Assembly: GCA_016713005.1 (NCBI GenBank)
Contig: JADJPY010000012.1
Span: 124,001 to 188,000 of the forward strand
Source of the DNA: Ramlibacter sp.
GTDB lineage: Bacteria; Pseudomonadota; Gammaproteobacteria; Burkholderiales; Burkholderiaceae_C
DNA: 64,000 nt
Direction: 5' to 3'
Below, piece by piece: positions 41,149 through 50,560 of the stretch. The notes beneath the pieces are model-generated. The model was given only the letters and a program-made list of their open reading frames with translations. It was not told the origin of the DNA and ran no database searches. The stretch's first letter is position 1, and the number at the start of each line of letters is the position of its first letter. A program made the translations under genes and the position numbers.

Positions 41149-41856
41149 ATGCGCTTTCGCCTGCTCCGCCGACGCCTGACCATCAGCGCCCCGCGCATGG
41201 CGGTGCGCAGCGCCATGCCCTGGCCGCTGCGCTGGGTGGTCGTGGCCATCGTGCTCGGGTTCTGCGCAGCCATCGGACTTTGGGCTTTTGAGTTCGGCAA
41301 GGACATTGCCGGGCTGGACAAGGACGCCAAGGAAGAGCTGGTCAAGCTGCGCGACGAGGCCAAGCGGCTGCGCGAGGAGCGCGACAAGGCGCAGTCGGTC
41401 GCGAACACCTCGGGAAGCCTGCTCACGGCCGAACGCGCCGCGCAGGAAAAGCTGGCCACACAGATCCGCCAGTTGGAGGCCGACAACCGCAGCTTGCGCG
41501 ACGACCTGGGTTTCTTCGAGAAGCTGATTCCGTCACCGGGCGCGGAGAGCATTGCCATCCGTGGCGTCCAGGCCGAGCTGCTGTCGCCCACCCAGTTGCG
41601 CTGGCAGGTGTTGGTCATCCAGGCGGTCAAGAACGCACCGCAGTTCACCGGCAAGATTGAACTGGCCCTCTCGGGAATTCAGGGCGGCAAGCCCTGGTCA
41701 GCGACCGTGCCCGAAGGCGGAGTAGCTGTGCAGTTGCAGCAGTATCGGCGCATCGAGGGCGTTTATGACCTGCCCCCATCCACAGTCCTCAAGGCGGTGA
41801 CGGTCAAGCTCACCAAGGACGGTGTGGTCAAGGCGGTGCAGAACGTGCGTCTGTAG
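41149..41856 (+). CDS. DUF6776-type membrane coiled-coil protein
   Basis: 235 residues. Basic N terminus, one transmembrane helix at ~27-47 (WVVVAIVLGFCAAIGLWAF), then a coiled coil at ~55-120 (KEELVKLRDEAKRLREERDKA and a second heptad run) and a beta-rich C-terminal domain. This layout is that of DUF6776 proteins found behind rpsI in betaproteobacteria; function not known to me. Its last 29 bases overlap the convergent NlpC/P60 gene. Confidence 0.75.
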   Translation: MRFRLLRRRLTISAPRMAVRSAMPWPLRWVVVAIVLGFCAAIGLWAFEFGKDIAGLDKDAKEELVKLRDEAKRLREERDKAQSVANTSGSLLTAERAAQEKLATQIRQLEADNRSLRDDLGFFEKLIPSPGAESIAIRGVQAELLSPTQLRWQVLVIQAVKNAPQFTGKIELALSGIQGGKPWSATVPEGGVAVQLQQYRRIEGVYDLPPSTVLKAVTVKLTKDGVVKAVQNVRL

Positions 41857-42460
41857 GCGCACCCTCTTCGGGCACCAGAGCGTCGGCGGCCAGGGCAGCG
41901 GCTCCAGCCACCGCAGTCTGCCAGGGCATGGTGGCCAGGCGGCGTGCGCCATTGAAACGCGTGCGGTAGTAGTGGTCGTCCAGCGAGCCTTCTGTCACCC
42001 GTCGCTGCACCGACGATGCGTGCACGAAGCGGCCCTTGCCGGTGTAGATCCCCACATGCGAGAAGCGGCGACCGCGGGTGTTGAAGAACACCAGGTCGCC
42101 TGGCTGCAAATCAGCCACCTCAACCGGCCGGCCGGTTGAGGCCAATGCCGCGGAGGTGCGAGGCGGCGTCTCAAGCCCCAGGCGCGACCACACCACACCG
42201 ACCAGACCGCTGCAATCCAGCCCGAGCTCTGGCAGGTTGCCACCGAACCGGTAGCGGATGCCATGCAGCTCCGCGGTCAGCCGCTGCAGCAGTGCCGCAC
42301 CCCCCGCAAGGGGCGTGGCAAGGGTGTCCACGGGGGCTGCCGCCTTCGCAGAAGCGTCGGCGTGCGCTGCGCCTACAGCAGTCTGGGCCAGGCTCGTGCC
42401 GGCAGCGGCCCACACGGTGGCTGCGGCGAGGATCAGGCGGATTCGCGGACGCAGACGCAT
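41828..42460 (-). CDS. Exported NlpC/P60 cell-wall hydrolase
   Basis: 210 residues from ATG 42460. Signal peptide ~1-26 (LILAAATVWAAAGTSLAQ). NlpC/P60 domain ~75-190: catalytic Cys in LGLDCSGLVGVVW, His in FSHVGIYTGKGRFVHAS, and the PGDLVFF strand between. It cuts the stem peptide of peptidoglycan between D-Glu and diamino acid, as far as the family goes. An Ala-rich linker and a C-terminal tail ending in SAPP flank it. It starts 7 bp after the CapA-like gene on the same strand. Confidence 0.88.
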   Translation of the reverse strand: MRLRPRIRLILAAATVWAAAGTSLAQTAVGAAHADASAKAAAPVDTLATPLAGGAALLQRLTAELHGIRYRFGGNLPELGLDCSGLVGVVWSRLGLETPPRTSAALASTGRPVEVADLQPGDLVFFNTRGRRFSHVGIYTGKGRFVHASSVQRRVTEGSLDDHYYRTRFNGARRLATMPWQTAVAGAAALAADALVPEEGAPTDARSAPP

Positions 42461-42467
42461 GGCGGGC

Positions 42468-43637
42468 TCAGCGAGGCCGCGCCGCGCGAGGCAGCGTGCC
42501 GACCCAGTTGTCGAACGCAGCGCGACCGGCGGCATCCGCGGGAACCTGCAGGAACTGGCCGCTGTAGCGCGCCTCACGACCCAGCCAGTTGACCAGGTGG
42601 GCGGAGAACTGGCGCTCGTCCGGCACTGGCACCTTGCGTTCGGTGAAGGTCACCGGCAGGAACTCGATGCCCAGCAACTCGCCACGGCTGCCCAGCTGCA
42701 CGCCGGCGATGGCCGACAGCGACGCCATGCCGCGGATCGACAGGCCGCCTACCCCCACAAAGTTGCCCAGCGAATGGAACACGGGCTTGCCCTTGTAGCA
42801 CTCGATCGAACGCAACACGTGGGGCCCGTGCCCGACCACCACGTCGGCTCCGGCATCGATGGCTGCGCGGGCGAACGCCACGGCGTTGCCACGGTTCTCG
42901 CCCAGGTAGGTCTCGGCCTCGTTGGCATGCCAGATGGCTTCGTCGCCCTCTGCGCCACCATGGAATGTAGCTATCACGTACTGGGCCTCGGCGCGCGCGC
43001 GTGCCACCAGTCGGGCCGCCGATTCGAGGTGCTGGATCATGTCCTGGCGCGGATAAAAGCCGAATCCGACCACCGCCACCTTGAGGCCCTTGACCTCGAA
43101 CGTGGCGTATTCGCCCTTCAGGCCTGCAATGGCGACCGAGGCGTCCCGCAAGTGCTTCAGCGTGTCGGCAAAGCCGATCTCCCCGAAGTCGTTGCTGTGG
43201 TTGTTGGCCACGGTGACGGCCCGGAAATTCATCTGGCGCAGCAGGCCGGCGTAATGGGGTGGAAACCGGAAGGCAAACGCCCGCCCGGAGCCGGTGGCCT
43301 TGAGGGTCTTGGGATGCCGGGTCAGCACGCCTTCGAGGTTGCCTACAGAGGCGTCGGCCGACTTGAGATAGTCCTCCACACCGGCAAAGTAGAGCTTTTC
43401 CCATTCCGGCGGGATGTTCTCAACCAGGTGGTTGTTGCCCAGAACCAGGTCACCCACGAAGCGAAGCGTGATGGGGGCCGCACCAGCGCGCTGCATCGTG
43501 ACCGGCGCCGGACATCCGGTGCCCGGACCGGCCGGCGCCTGGGCAACAGACCCTGTCGCCCAAAGGCCCGACAGTGCCAGCAGGGCCGGCAGGACGAACC
43601 CGCGCCTGTTGGAGCGGGTCTGAAAGTGTTTGGTCAT
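42468..43637 (-). CDS. CapA-family (PGA_cap) exported metallophosphatase-like protein
   Basis: 389 residues from ATG 43637, signal peptide ~1-33. PGA_cap domain: FVGDLVLGNNHL near 60, ADASVGNLEGVLT near 95, VTVANNHSNDFGEIG near 140, ATFHGGAEGD and VVGHGPHVLRSIE near 285, which hold the Asp/Asn/His metal ligands of the calcineurin-like fold. Named after CapA of poly-gamma-glutamate synthesis, but most relatives outside capsule clusters have unknown roles. Two bactofilin/cell-wall genes lie near. Confidence 0.85.
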   Translation of the reverse strand: MTKHFQTRSNRRGFVLPALLALSGLWATGSVAQAPAGPGTGCPAPVTMQRAGAAPITLRFVGDLVLGNNHLVENIPPEWEKLYFAGVEDYLKSADASVGNLEGVLTRHPKTLKATGSGRAFAFRFPPHYAGLLRQMNFRAVTVANNHSNDFGEIGFADTLKHLRDASVAIAGLKGEYATFEVKGLKVAVVGFGFYPRQDMIQHLESAARLVARARAEAQYVIATFHGGAEGDEAIWHANEAETYLGENRGNAVAFARAAIDAGADVVVGHGPHVLRSIECYKGKPVFHSLGNFVGVGGLSIRGMASLSAIAGVQLGSRGELLGIEFLPVTFTERKVPVPDERQFSAHLVNWLGREARYSGQFLQVPADAAGRAAFDNWVGTLPRAARPR

Positions 43638-43711
43638 CGGGGGTTCACGCACTAAACTGGCAGACCGCGCATTTTCGCATTGATCAAGCGACCACCCCGA
43701 GGAGACCCTCC

Positions 43712-44113
43712 ATGAGCATTTTTGGCAAGAAAGCCCAGCCCCCGATCAAGAGCCTGATCGCGCAAGGAAGCCAGATCGAGGGGCATCTGCGGTTTACCGA
43801 TGGTCTGCGCGTGGATGGAGATGTGAGCGGCGACATCCGTGCCAACGACGCGTCGCCAAGCTTGCTCGTCATTTCAGAATGCGCAACTGTGACCGGCGAA
43901 ATCCGTGCTGACCACGTGATCATCAATGGCCACGTCATGGGCCCGGTCCATGCGCACGAGCTCCTTGAACTCCAGCCCAAGGCCCGTATTGAGGGTGACA
44001 TTTACTACAAGGCGCTGGAGATGCACCAGGGAGCGGTCATCGCCGGTCAGTTGCGCCCCATGTCCGATGCGGACGAAAAGCCCACACTGAAACTGGCGGC
44101 AAACAACCCCTGA
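43712..44113 (+). CDS. Bactofilin
   Basis: 133 residues from ATG 43712 with GAGGAG 8 bases upstream. Polymer-forming cytoskeletal domain at ~15-110: repeated beta-helix turns (IEGHLRFTDGLRVDGDVSGDI, ADHVIINGHVMGPV, RIEGDIYYKALEMHQGAVI after the usual Gly spacing). Disordered N and C ends (FGKKAQPPI; DEKPTLKLAANNP) as in other bactofilins. These self-assemble without nucleotide and often localise wall enzymes; an M23 peptidase lies 1.6 kb downstream. Confidence 0.93.
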   Translation: MSIFGKKAQPPIKSLIAQGSQIEGHLRFTDGLRVDGDVSGDIRANDASPSLLVISECATVTGEIRADHVIINGHVMGPVHAHELLELQPKARIEGDIYYKALEMHQGAVIAGQLRPMSDADEKPTLKLAANNP

Positions 44114-44166
44114 CTGAATTCCCGAGCGATTTCCGCTAGTATTCGGCCAGTTACAGGAGTGTTGCC

Positions 44167-44532
44167 ATGAGTGCCGTTGCCGAACAGATCCAGACCGAGA
44201 TGCCTGCGCCGCTGAACTTCACCGACAGTGCGGCTGCCAAGGTGGCGGACCTCATTGCCGAAGAAGGCAACCCGGACCTGAAGCTGCGCGTGTTTGTGCA
44301 GGGTGGGGGATGCTCCGGCTTCCAGTACGGTTTCACCTTTGACGAAATCACCAACGAAGACGACACGGTGATGACCAAGAACGGCGTGTCCCTGTTGATT
44401 GACGCGATGAGCTACCAGTACCTGGTGGGCGCCGAGATCGACTACAAGGAAGATCTTCAGGGTGCCCAGTTCGTGATCAAGAACCCCAATGCCACCACGA
44501 CCTGCGGCTGCGGTTCGAGCTTCTCGACCTAA
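44167..44532 (+). CDS. erpA: Iron-sulfur cluster insertion protein
   Basis: 121 residues, A-type Fe-S carrier. Three conserved cysteines: QGGGCSGFQYGF near 45 and the C-terminal TCGCGSSF. ErpA hands clusters to apo-targets such as isoprenoid enzymes. ACAGGAG lies 5 bases before ATG 44167. Stop overlaps the anmK stop by 4 bases. Confidence 0.96.
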   Translation: MSAVAEQIQTEMPAPLNFTDSAAAKVADLIAEEGNPDLKLRVFVQGGGCSGFQYGFTFDEITNEDDTVMTKNGVSLLIDAMSYQYLVGAEIDYKEDLQGAQFVIKNPNATTTCGCGSSFST

Positions 44533-45638
44533 CGAGGGAAAAGCCCCCCCAGCACACGGGCGCCACGGGCGCCCGTTGTTTTGTGCAGCTCCAATGGCTC
44601 GCGCCGGACGCAGCGGCAGGCAAGCCAGGCAAAGGCCAGCGCCTCGACCTGCAGCGGCGGCAGGCCTTCGGCAGAAGTGGATTCAACCCGCACACCGGGC
44701 AGCAGGGCCGCCAGGCGGGCCATCAGGTGTACGTTCAGCGCTCCACCGCCACAGACCAGCAACCGGTTCGATGACGGGCCGTGCTCGCGAAGCGCCTGTG
44801 CGCACGCAGTGGCGGTGAGTTCGGTGAGCGTGGCCTGTACGTCCTGAGCGTTGACGCCCGGAAATCCGGCCAGATGTGCTTCCAGCCAGGTGCGGTTGAA
44901 CAGGTCACGTCCCGTGCTCTTGGGGGGAGGGCGGCGGAAGTACCCATGATCCAGCATCGCTGCGAGCATGGGACGGTGAACCATTCCGCCGGCAGCCCAG
45001 GCGCCGTCACGGTCAAACGGCTCTCCGGTGTGGTGCGTGCACCAGAAGTCCATCAGTGCATTGCCCGGTCCGCAGTCAAAACCGGACACGCCGCCGACGC
45101 GCGACAACAGGGTCAGGTTTGAAATGCCACCGATGTTGAGTACGGATGCTTCACCAGTCAGTCCGGAAAAAAAAGCCTGATGGAACAGCGGCGCAAGTGG
45201 TGCGCCCTGGCCGCCTGCCGCCACATCCCGGCTTCGGAAATCCGCGATCACGTCGACGCCGGTGAGTTCGGCCAGCATCGACGGATTGTTCAACTGCAGC
45301 GTGTAGCCGGCTCCGTCAAACTCTCCCGGCCGGTGCCGTACCGTCTGGCCGTGGGCGCCGATGGCGACGACCTCGGACGCAGGCAATCCAGCCTTCGCCA
45401 GAAGCGCCTGAACGACACTTGCGCAGGTGCGCACCAGCTGGTTGGTGGCCAGCGCAGAGCGATGAAGCTCATCCGGCCCCGGCGTGTTCAGTGCGAAGAG
45501 TTCCGCGCGAAGGGCGGGGTCGAATTCGGCCGACGCGTGGGCCAGCACGCGGGGTGGCGTGACTTCAAAGTCTGCAAGCACGCCATCGACGCCGTCCAGC
45601 GAAGTGCCGGACATCAGGCCGATGAAATACGCTGGCAT
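44529..45638 (-). CDS. anmK: Anhydro-N-acetylmuramic acid kinase
   Basis: 369 residues. MSGTSLDGVDGVL near 9 is the family phosphate loop; GAHGQTVRHRPG near 95; NIGGISNLTLL near 170; FDCGPGNALMDFW near 187; CGGGALNVHLM near 300. It phosphorylates 1,6-anhydro-MurNAc from recycled peptidoglycan to MurNAc-6-P. It follows the M23 peptidase on the same strand with a 30-base gap, a logical wall-turnover pair. Confidence 0.96.
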   Translation of the reverse strand: MPAYFIGLMSGTSLDGVDGVLADFEVTPPRVLAHASAEFDPALRAELFALNTPGPDELHRSALATNQLVRTCASVVQALLAKAGLPASEVVAIGAHGQTVRHRPGEFDGAGYTLQLNNPSMLAELTGVDVIADFRSRDVAAGGQGAPLAPLFHQAFFSGLTGEASVLNIGGISNLTLLSRVGGVSGFDCGPGNALMDFWCTHHTGEPFDRDGAWAAGGMVHRPMLAAMLDHGYFRRPPPKSTGRDLFNRTWLEAHLAGFPGVNAQDVQATLTELTATACAQALREHGPSSNRLLVCGGGALNVHLMARLAALLPGVRVESTSAEGLPPLQVEALAFAWLACRCVRREPLELHKTTGARGARVLGGLFPR

Positions 45639-45668
45639 GGGCCGGCGGATGGATCAGTTTGGCGCGCG

Positions 45669-47018
45669 CTACTGCGCGGATGCCGTCTGAATCGTGGAGG
45701 CCGCTGACAGCTGGATCCTGACGGCTTGCGCCAGACGGTCAAAAGCCGCCCGTGAGGCCTGCGCCACAGGCACGGCTTCGCTCTGCCGCGCAATGGTTTG
45801 GGGATCGTGATGCACGCCGTTCACGCGGAACTCGAAATGCAGGTGCGGTCCTGTGGCCCAACCCGTCGCGCCTACTGCGCCAATCTGCTGGCCCTGACCG
45901 ACAGACTGGCCTTTCTTGACGAGGATGCGGCTAAGGTGCGCATAGACGGTGGTGTGGTTGTTGCGGTGCTTGACAAACACCACATTGCCAAACCCGCCTT
46001 GCACGCCGGCGAACTCCACGACACCGTCACCGACAGTGCGCACCGGTGTGCCAGTGGGCGCCGCGTAATCCGTCCCAAGGTGTGCCCGCCAGGTTTTCAG
46101 GATGGGATGCAGGCGCATCTTGAAGCCGCTGGTCACGCGAGAGAACTCCATCGGCGACGCGAGGTAGGCACGCCGCAGGCTCTGGCCATCCAGCGTGTAG
46201 TACCCACCTTTGCTGCCGGGCTCCTGGAACCACAGCGCCTGGTACGTCTTGCCGCTGTTGACAAACTCGGCCGACAGCACGCGCCCGGTGCGCAGGGGCT
46301 CGCCATCTGCCTCCAGGGCTTCGTAGACCACGCTGAAGCGGTCGCCCTTGCGCAGCGCGCGGTGAAAGTCGATGTCGCCCGAGAAGATCTCGGCCAGCTG
46401 GACCGCGATCGCGTCGGGGATGCGGGATTCCTCGGTCGCCGCAAACAGCGACGAGCGGATCACGCCGCTGCCCAGCCGCGGGGATGCCACCAAAGGAGCG
46501 GTGTCGATGCGGGATGCAAAGCCCTGGGCTGTTTTTTCGACCACCAATCGCTTGAACTGGCCGTCGTCCTCCGGGGCCCAGCGCGCACTCAGACGCAGCA
46601 GGGTGTTGTTGTCCGTGGCTTCGGCGGTGACACCGCGCCCGGCGCGCCCCCAGACGGCCTGCCGGTAGCCCGCATCACTGCGCAAAAAAGCCGCAGCCTT
46701 TGGATCGTCCACGCCCAGCCGGGCCAGCAGAGCTTCCACCGTGTCGGCCGAGCGCGATACGTCGGAGCGGTACAGGCGCAGTGTCTGGTCGATCAGCTCG
46801 GGCGAAGGCTGGGCCGTGAGCGGCTGCACCACCTCAATGACTTCGCGCACGGGCAGGTCGGCTGCATCCGGCGCAAGCGCGGCCACGGCAAATGCACCAC
46901 CGCCACCACCCAGTGCCACGGCAGCCACGAGGGCCGTCAGGCGTTTCGGGTGTCGTTGCACCGCTAGGGCCAGGCGCGACAGGAATGCCGCAGAGGCGTC
47001 AAACAGGCGGTTGATCAA
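45669..47018 (-). CDS. M23 family cell-wall endopeptidase (MepM-like)
   Basis: About 449 residues. One N-terminal membrane helix (LTALVAAVALGGGGGAFAVAAL), an OapA/LysM-like region and SH3-like domain in the middle, and an M23 domain at the C-terminal third: HLGTDYAAPTGTPV and GPHLHFEFRVNG give the HxxxD and HxH zinc ligands. It cuts D,D-crosslinks in peptidoglycan. I prefer TTG 47018, 9 bases after GGAG; a TTG at 47066 preceded directly by a stop codon would add 16 residues. There is no ATG. Divergent from tyrS. Confidence 0.88.
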   Translation of the reverse strand: MINRLFDASAAFLSRLALAVQRHPKRLTALVAAVALGGGGGAFAVAALAPDAADLPVREVIEVVQPLTAQPSPELIDQTLRLYRSDVSRSADTVEALLARLGVDDPKAAAFLRSDAGYRQAVWGRAGRGVTAEATDNNTLLRLSARWAPEDDGQFKRLVVEKTAQGFASRIDTAPLVASPRLGSGVIRSSLFAATEESRIPDAIAVQLAEIFSGDIDFHRALRKGDRFSVVYEALEADGEPLRTGRVLSAEFVNSGKTYQALWFQEPGSKGGYYTLDGQSLRRAYLASPMEFSRVTSGFKMRLHPILKTWRAHLGTDYAAPTGTPVRTVGDGVVEFAGVQGGFGNVVFVKHRNNHTTVYAHLSRILVKKGQSVGQGQQIGAVGATGWATGPHLHFEFRVNGVHHDPQTIARQSEAVPVAQASRAAFDRLAQAVRIQLSAASTIQTASAQ

Positions 47019-47137
47019 AACTTGGGTCTCCAGAAATCCAACAGAGGTCCGCAAGAACCGCGCCAATTAGAATCCGGCACGACCCGTGGGCGGCCAGTAT
47101 AGCCAGTCGCCGCGGGCGGACATCTGAAAAAACCCTT

Positions 47138-48376
47138 ATGAATCAAGCTCTTGTTACAAACTTTCCGGTGACAGACCGGGTTCGCGAGGCGTTGGCCGTT
47201 TCGCTGCGCGGTTGCGATGAGCTGATTCCCCAGGACGACTGGGTCAAAAAGCTTGCACGTTCTGAGGCCACCGGCGTGCCGCTGCGCATCAAGCTCGGGC
47301 TGGACCCGACGGCGCCAGACATCCATGTGGGCCACACCGTGGTGCTCAACAAGATGCGCCAGTTGCAGGACCTGGGCCATACGGTGATCTTCCTGATCGG
47401 CGACTTCACGAGCCTGATCGGCGACCCGTCCGGGCGAAACAGCACCCGTCCGCCGTTGACGGCTGAGCAAATCCGCGCCAATGCCGAGACCTACTTCGCC
47501 CAGGCCAAGCTGGTGCTGGACGAGGCCAAGACCGAGATCCGCTACAACAGCGAGTGGAGCGACCCGCTTGGCGCGCGAGGAATGATCCAGCTGGCTGCGC
47601 GGTACACCGTCGCGCGGATGATGGAGCGCAACGACTTCCACGACCGGTTCAAGGCCGGCACGCCGATCAGCGTGCACGAGTTCCTGTATCCCCTGATGCA
47701 GGGTTACGACTCGGTAGCCCTGAAAAGCGACCTGGAACTGGGCGGCACCGACCAGAAATTCAACCTGCTGGTGGGTCGCCACCTGCAGCAGGAGTATGGC
47801 CAGGAGCCCCAGTGCATCCTGACCATGCCGCTGCTCGAAGGCCTGGACGGCGTCGAGAAGATGAGCAAGAGCAAGAACAACTACATCGGCATCAGCGAGG
47901 ACGCCAACACCATGTTTGCCAAGGTGCTGTCGATCTCCGACACGCTGATGTGGCGCTGGTTCACGCTGTTGTCGTTCCGAAGCGAAGCCGCCATCGCGGC
48001 GCTCAAGGCGGAAGTGGATGGCGGGCGAAACCCCAAGGACGCCAAGGTCATGCTGGCCAAGGAAATCACCGCACGCTTCCACAGCGCAGCGGCGGCCGAA
48101 GCGGCCGAACAGGACTTCATCAACCGCAGCAGGGGCGGCGTGCCGGACGACATACCCGACGTTGCGCTGTCGGGTGCGCCGCTGGGCATCGGAGCGCTGA
48201 TCAAGCAGGCCGGCCTGGCGCCGTCCACCAGCGAGGCCAACCGCCTGATCGACGGTGGCGGTGTGCGCGTGGACTCGGTCGTCATCAGTGACCGCGGGTT
48301 GAAGCTGCCCGCCGGCACCCATGTGGTGCAGGTGGGCAAGCGCAAGTTCGCGCGCGTGACGCTTAGCAATGGCTGA
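47138..48376 (+). CDS. tyrS: Tyrosyl-tRNA synthetase
   Basis: 412 residues, TyrRZ-like class I synthetase. KLGLDPTAPDIHVGHTVVL holds the HIGH-type motif (HVGH), KMSKSKNN near 248 the KMSKS loop, and a C-terminal S4 domain (ANRLIDGGGVRVDSVVI) binds the tRNA variable arm. No ribosome-binding site is seen before ATG 47138 (AAAAAACCCTT). Single gene, start 120 bp from the M23 peptidase start. Confidence 0.97.
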   Translation: MNQALVTNFPVTDRVREALAVSLRGCDELIPQDDWVKKLARSEATGVPLRIKLGLDPTAPDIHVGHTVVLNKMRQLQDLGHTVIFLIGDFTSLIGDPSGRNSTRPPLTAEQIRANAETYFAQAKLVLDEAKTEIRYNSEWSDPLGARGMIQLAARYTVARMMERNDFHDRFKAGTPISVHEFLYPLMQGYDSVALKSDLELGGTDQKFNLLVGRHLQQEYGQEPQCILTMPLLEGLDGVEKMSKSKNNYIGISEDANTMFAKVLSISDTLMWRWFTLLSFRSEAAIAALKAEVDGGRNPKDAKVMLAKEITARFHSAAAAEAAEQDFINRSRGGVPDDIPDVALSGAPLGIGALIKQAGLAPSTSEANRLIDGGGVRVDSVVISDRGLKLPAGTHVVQVGKRKFARVTLSNG

Positions 48377-48458
48377 CAGGTCCGAGGGCTTCGGTTAGCA
48401 AACTGGCTCGTCGGAAGTTTCGCAAGCACAGGTCGGTGGCAACCCTCTCCAGAACTAT

Positions 48459-49151
48459 TCAACGCCGCCGCGCGGCTTCAAGCATCTCGATCATTTCCCG
48501 GTAGCCACGTGTGCGTGCCAGTTGAAGGGGCGTCTGGCCCTGGCGGTCGGTCAGTTGCAGGTTTGCTCCCGCATCGATCAGGGCCTTCAGTGTGGCACGG
48601 TGCCGCGGCCCGCCATCGCCCAGCACGATCGATTCAATCACCGCCGTCCAGTGCAGGTTGTTCACATGGTCCAGTGGGGCGCCCGCCGCAATCAGCTGTC
48701 GCACCACCCCATCGTGGCCCAGGTGGGCAGCGGCAATCAGGGCGGTGCCGTCGTAGCGGCTGGTGGTGAGCTTCGCGCTCGCGCCCAGGGACAACAAGAC
48801 GCGAAGTGTCTCTTCGTCATCGGCTACCGAAGCGATGGTCACGCCGTCGTAGCGGTCTTGCTCCAGCAGGTTGATGTCGGCGCCGGCCTTGACCAGTGCA
48901 CGAACGGCATCGCGCTGCCGTGCAAACGTGGCCACATGCAGGGGAGTGCGGCCGTAGCTGTCACGGGCGTTGAGATCCGCCCTGTCCCCGGCAAGTTTTC
49001 CGATGGCAGTGACGTCGCCCTTGTGGGCGGCGGCATGAAGCCCGGTGTAGCGTGCGATCTCGGTGGGAGTGGGGGGCACTTGCGCCTGCGTGCCGGACAT
49101 GGCGAACAGCGGCAGGGCCAGCAGACATTGGCGAAGCAACATGGTGAGCAT
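48459..49151 (-). CDS. Exported ankyrin-repeat protein
   Basis: 230 residues. Signal peptide ~1-24 (LLALPLFAMSGTQAQ). Five ankyrin repeats: TGLHAAAHKGD, RTPLHVATFARQRDAVRALV, DGVTIASVADDEETLRVLL, GTALIAAAHLGHDGVVRQLI, QTPLQLARTRGYREMIEMLE. Periplasmic ankyrin proteins of this size often accompany catalases or other secreted enzymes, but no such gene is adjacent, so I infer only protein binding. Start may be ATG 49151 or 49142. Divergent from the CDF gene, 34 bp apart. Confidence 0.88.
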   Translation of the reverse strand: MLTMLLRQCLLALPLFAMSGTQAQVPPTPTEIARYTGLHAAAHKGDVTAIGKLAGDRADLNARDSYGRTPLHVATFARQRDAVRALVKAGADINLLEQDRYDGVTIASVADDEETLRVLLSLGASAKLTTSRYDGTALIAAAHLGHDGVVRQLIAAGAPLDHVNNLHWTAVIESIVLGDGGPRHRATLKALIDAGANLQLTDRQGQTPLQLARTRGYREMIEMLEAARRR

Positions 49152-49185
49152 GCTTGGATGGTACCCGCTGGGTCACAATGTGCGC

Positions 49186-50100
49186 ATGACCCCCGCCCAT
49201 GTCAGCTTCCTGACGCCCCGGCGCCTCTTGCAGGCCTCCGTGGTTGTGGCCGTCATCACCATCACGCTCAAGACACTGGCTTGGTACCTGACGGATTCGG
49301 TGGGCCTTCTGTCGGACGCGATGGAATCGTTTGTCAACCTGGCGAGCGCCGTCTTTGCGCTTGCAATGGTGACCATCGCCGCCCGCCCACCTGATGAAGA
49401 CCACCCTTATGGCCACCACAAGGCCGAGTATTTTTCGTCGGGATTCGAGGGCATCCTGATCATTGCCGCAGCCTTGGGCATCATCTGGGCCGCCGGTCAC
49501 CGGCTGTTTGACCCGCAGCCGTTGGAGCAGCTCGGCTGGGGACTCGCGTTGTCCGTCGCCAGCTCGGCGCTCAATGGCTTGCTGGCCTGGGTCATGTTCC
49601 GGGCGGCGCGCGAGCATCGCTCGATAGCGTTGGAGGCCGATGCCCGTCACCTGGTGACCGACGTCTGGACTTCGGCGGGCGTCGTGGTGGGGCTGGGCGG
49701 CGTCTGGCTGACAGGCTGGCTGTGGCTTGATGCGCTGGTGGGCATGGGCGTGGCACTGAACATCCTGCGCGAGGGCTTTCACCTCATGCAACGCTCTTCA
49801 CAGGGGCTGATGGACGAGGCGCTCGAGCCTGAGGTGCTGGTCGAGATCCGCAAGACCCTGGCCATTTTTGAACACGCAACGATACGTTTTGACCACATCA
49901 CCACGCGCAAGGCTGGACAGAGGCGCTTTGTGGACTTGCACATGCACATGCCCGCAGGCTGGACGCTGGGGCGTGCCGCCGCTGTGCGCACCAGCGTCGA
50001 GCAGGCCTTGATGAGTGCCGTGCCCGGCCTTCGCGCCACCATCCAGTTGCTGCCCACCGACGTGGAGGCGCACTTTGACGACCAGAAGGACCTGATCTGA
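49186..50100 (+). CDS. Cation diffusion facilitator (CDF) metal exporter
   Basis: 304 residues, six transmembrane helices at ~15-205 and a cytosolic metal-sensing domain after that. TM2 motif DSVGLLSDAMESFVN has the Asp pair; HPYGHHKAEYFSSG follows; TM5 EADARHLVTDVWTS has the His-xxx-Asp, a HxxxD pattern typical of zinc/cadmium or cobalt exporters. Exports Zn2+ or a related divalent cation in exchange for protons. The stop shares a base with the dtd start. Confidence 0.93.
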   Translation: MTPAHVSFLTPRRLLQASVVVAVITITLKTLAWYLTDSVGLLSDAMESFVNLASAVFALAMVTIAARPPDEDHPYGHHKAEYFSSGFEGILIIAAALGIIWAAGHRLFDPQPLEQLGWGLALSVASSALNGLLAWVMFRAAREHRSIALEADARHLVTDVWTSAGVVVGLGGVWLTGWLWLDALVGMGVALNILREGFHLMQRSSQGLMDEALEPEVLVEIRKTLAIFEHATIRFDHITTRKAGQRRFVDLHMHMPAGWTLGRAAAVRTSVEQALMSAVPGLRATIQLLPTDVEAHFDDQKDLI

Positions 50101-50555
50101 TGCTGGCGCTGGTCCAGCGGGTGAGCCAGGCCCGAGTGGTGGTCGAAGGCGACGTGGTGGGCGAAATCGGGCCAGGCTTGCTCGTGCTGGTGTGCGCCGA
50201 ACGCGGCGACACCGCGACCCATGCCGACCGGCTGCTGGCCAAGTTGCTGAAGTTGCGGGTCTTCTCCGATGAAGCCGGCAAGATGAACCGCAGCGTGCAG
50301 GACCTGGACGGGCGCGGCGGGCATGGCGGGCTGCTGGTCGTCAGCCAGTTCACGCTGGCGGCGGACACCACCGGGGGGAACCGGCCCAGCTTCACCCAGG
50401 CGGCAGCCCCGGCCGACGGCCTGCGCCTGTACGAGCACTTTGTCACTCAGGCCCGCGCTGCCCACCCCGAGGTGCAGACAGGACGCTTCGGCGCCGACAT
50501 GAAGGTTCACCTTGTCAATGACGGGCCGGTGACCATCCCGCTGACCGTGCGCTGA
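50100..50555 (+). CDS. dtd: D-aminoacyl-tRNA deacylase
   Basis: 151 residues. VSQARVVVEGDVVGEIGPG near the start, VSQFTLAAD near 79 (Ser-Gln-Phe-Thr active-site strand), and the C-terminal NDGPVTIPL with the cross-subunit Gly-Pro that excludes L-amino acids. It frees tRNA from D-Tyr and others. TGATG overlap with the CDF gene. Confidence 0.96.
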   Translation: MLALVQRVSQARVVVEGDVVGEIGPGLLVLVCAERGDTATHADRLLAKLLKLRVFSDEAGKMNRSVQDLDGRGGHGGLLVVSQFTLAADTTGGNRPSFTQAAAPADGLRLYEHFVTQARAAHPEVQTGRFGADMKVHLVNDGPVTIPLTVR

Positions 50556-50560
50556 GGCGA

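Noticed and set aside
47019..47137. M23-tyrS intergenic region checked for promoters or a leader element
   Set aside because: TATA-like bases near 47098 could serve either direction, but no -35 or structured leader is convincing.
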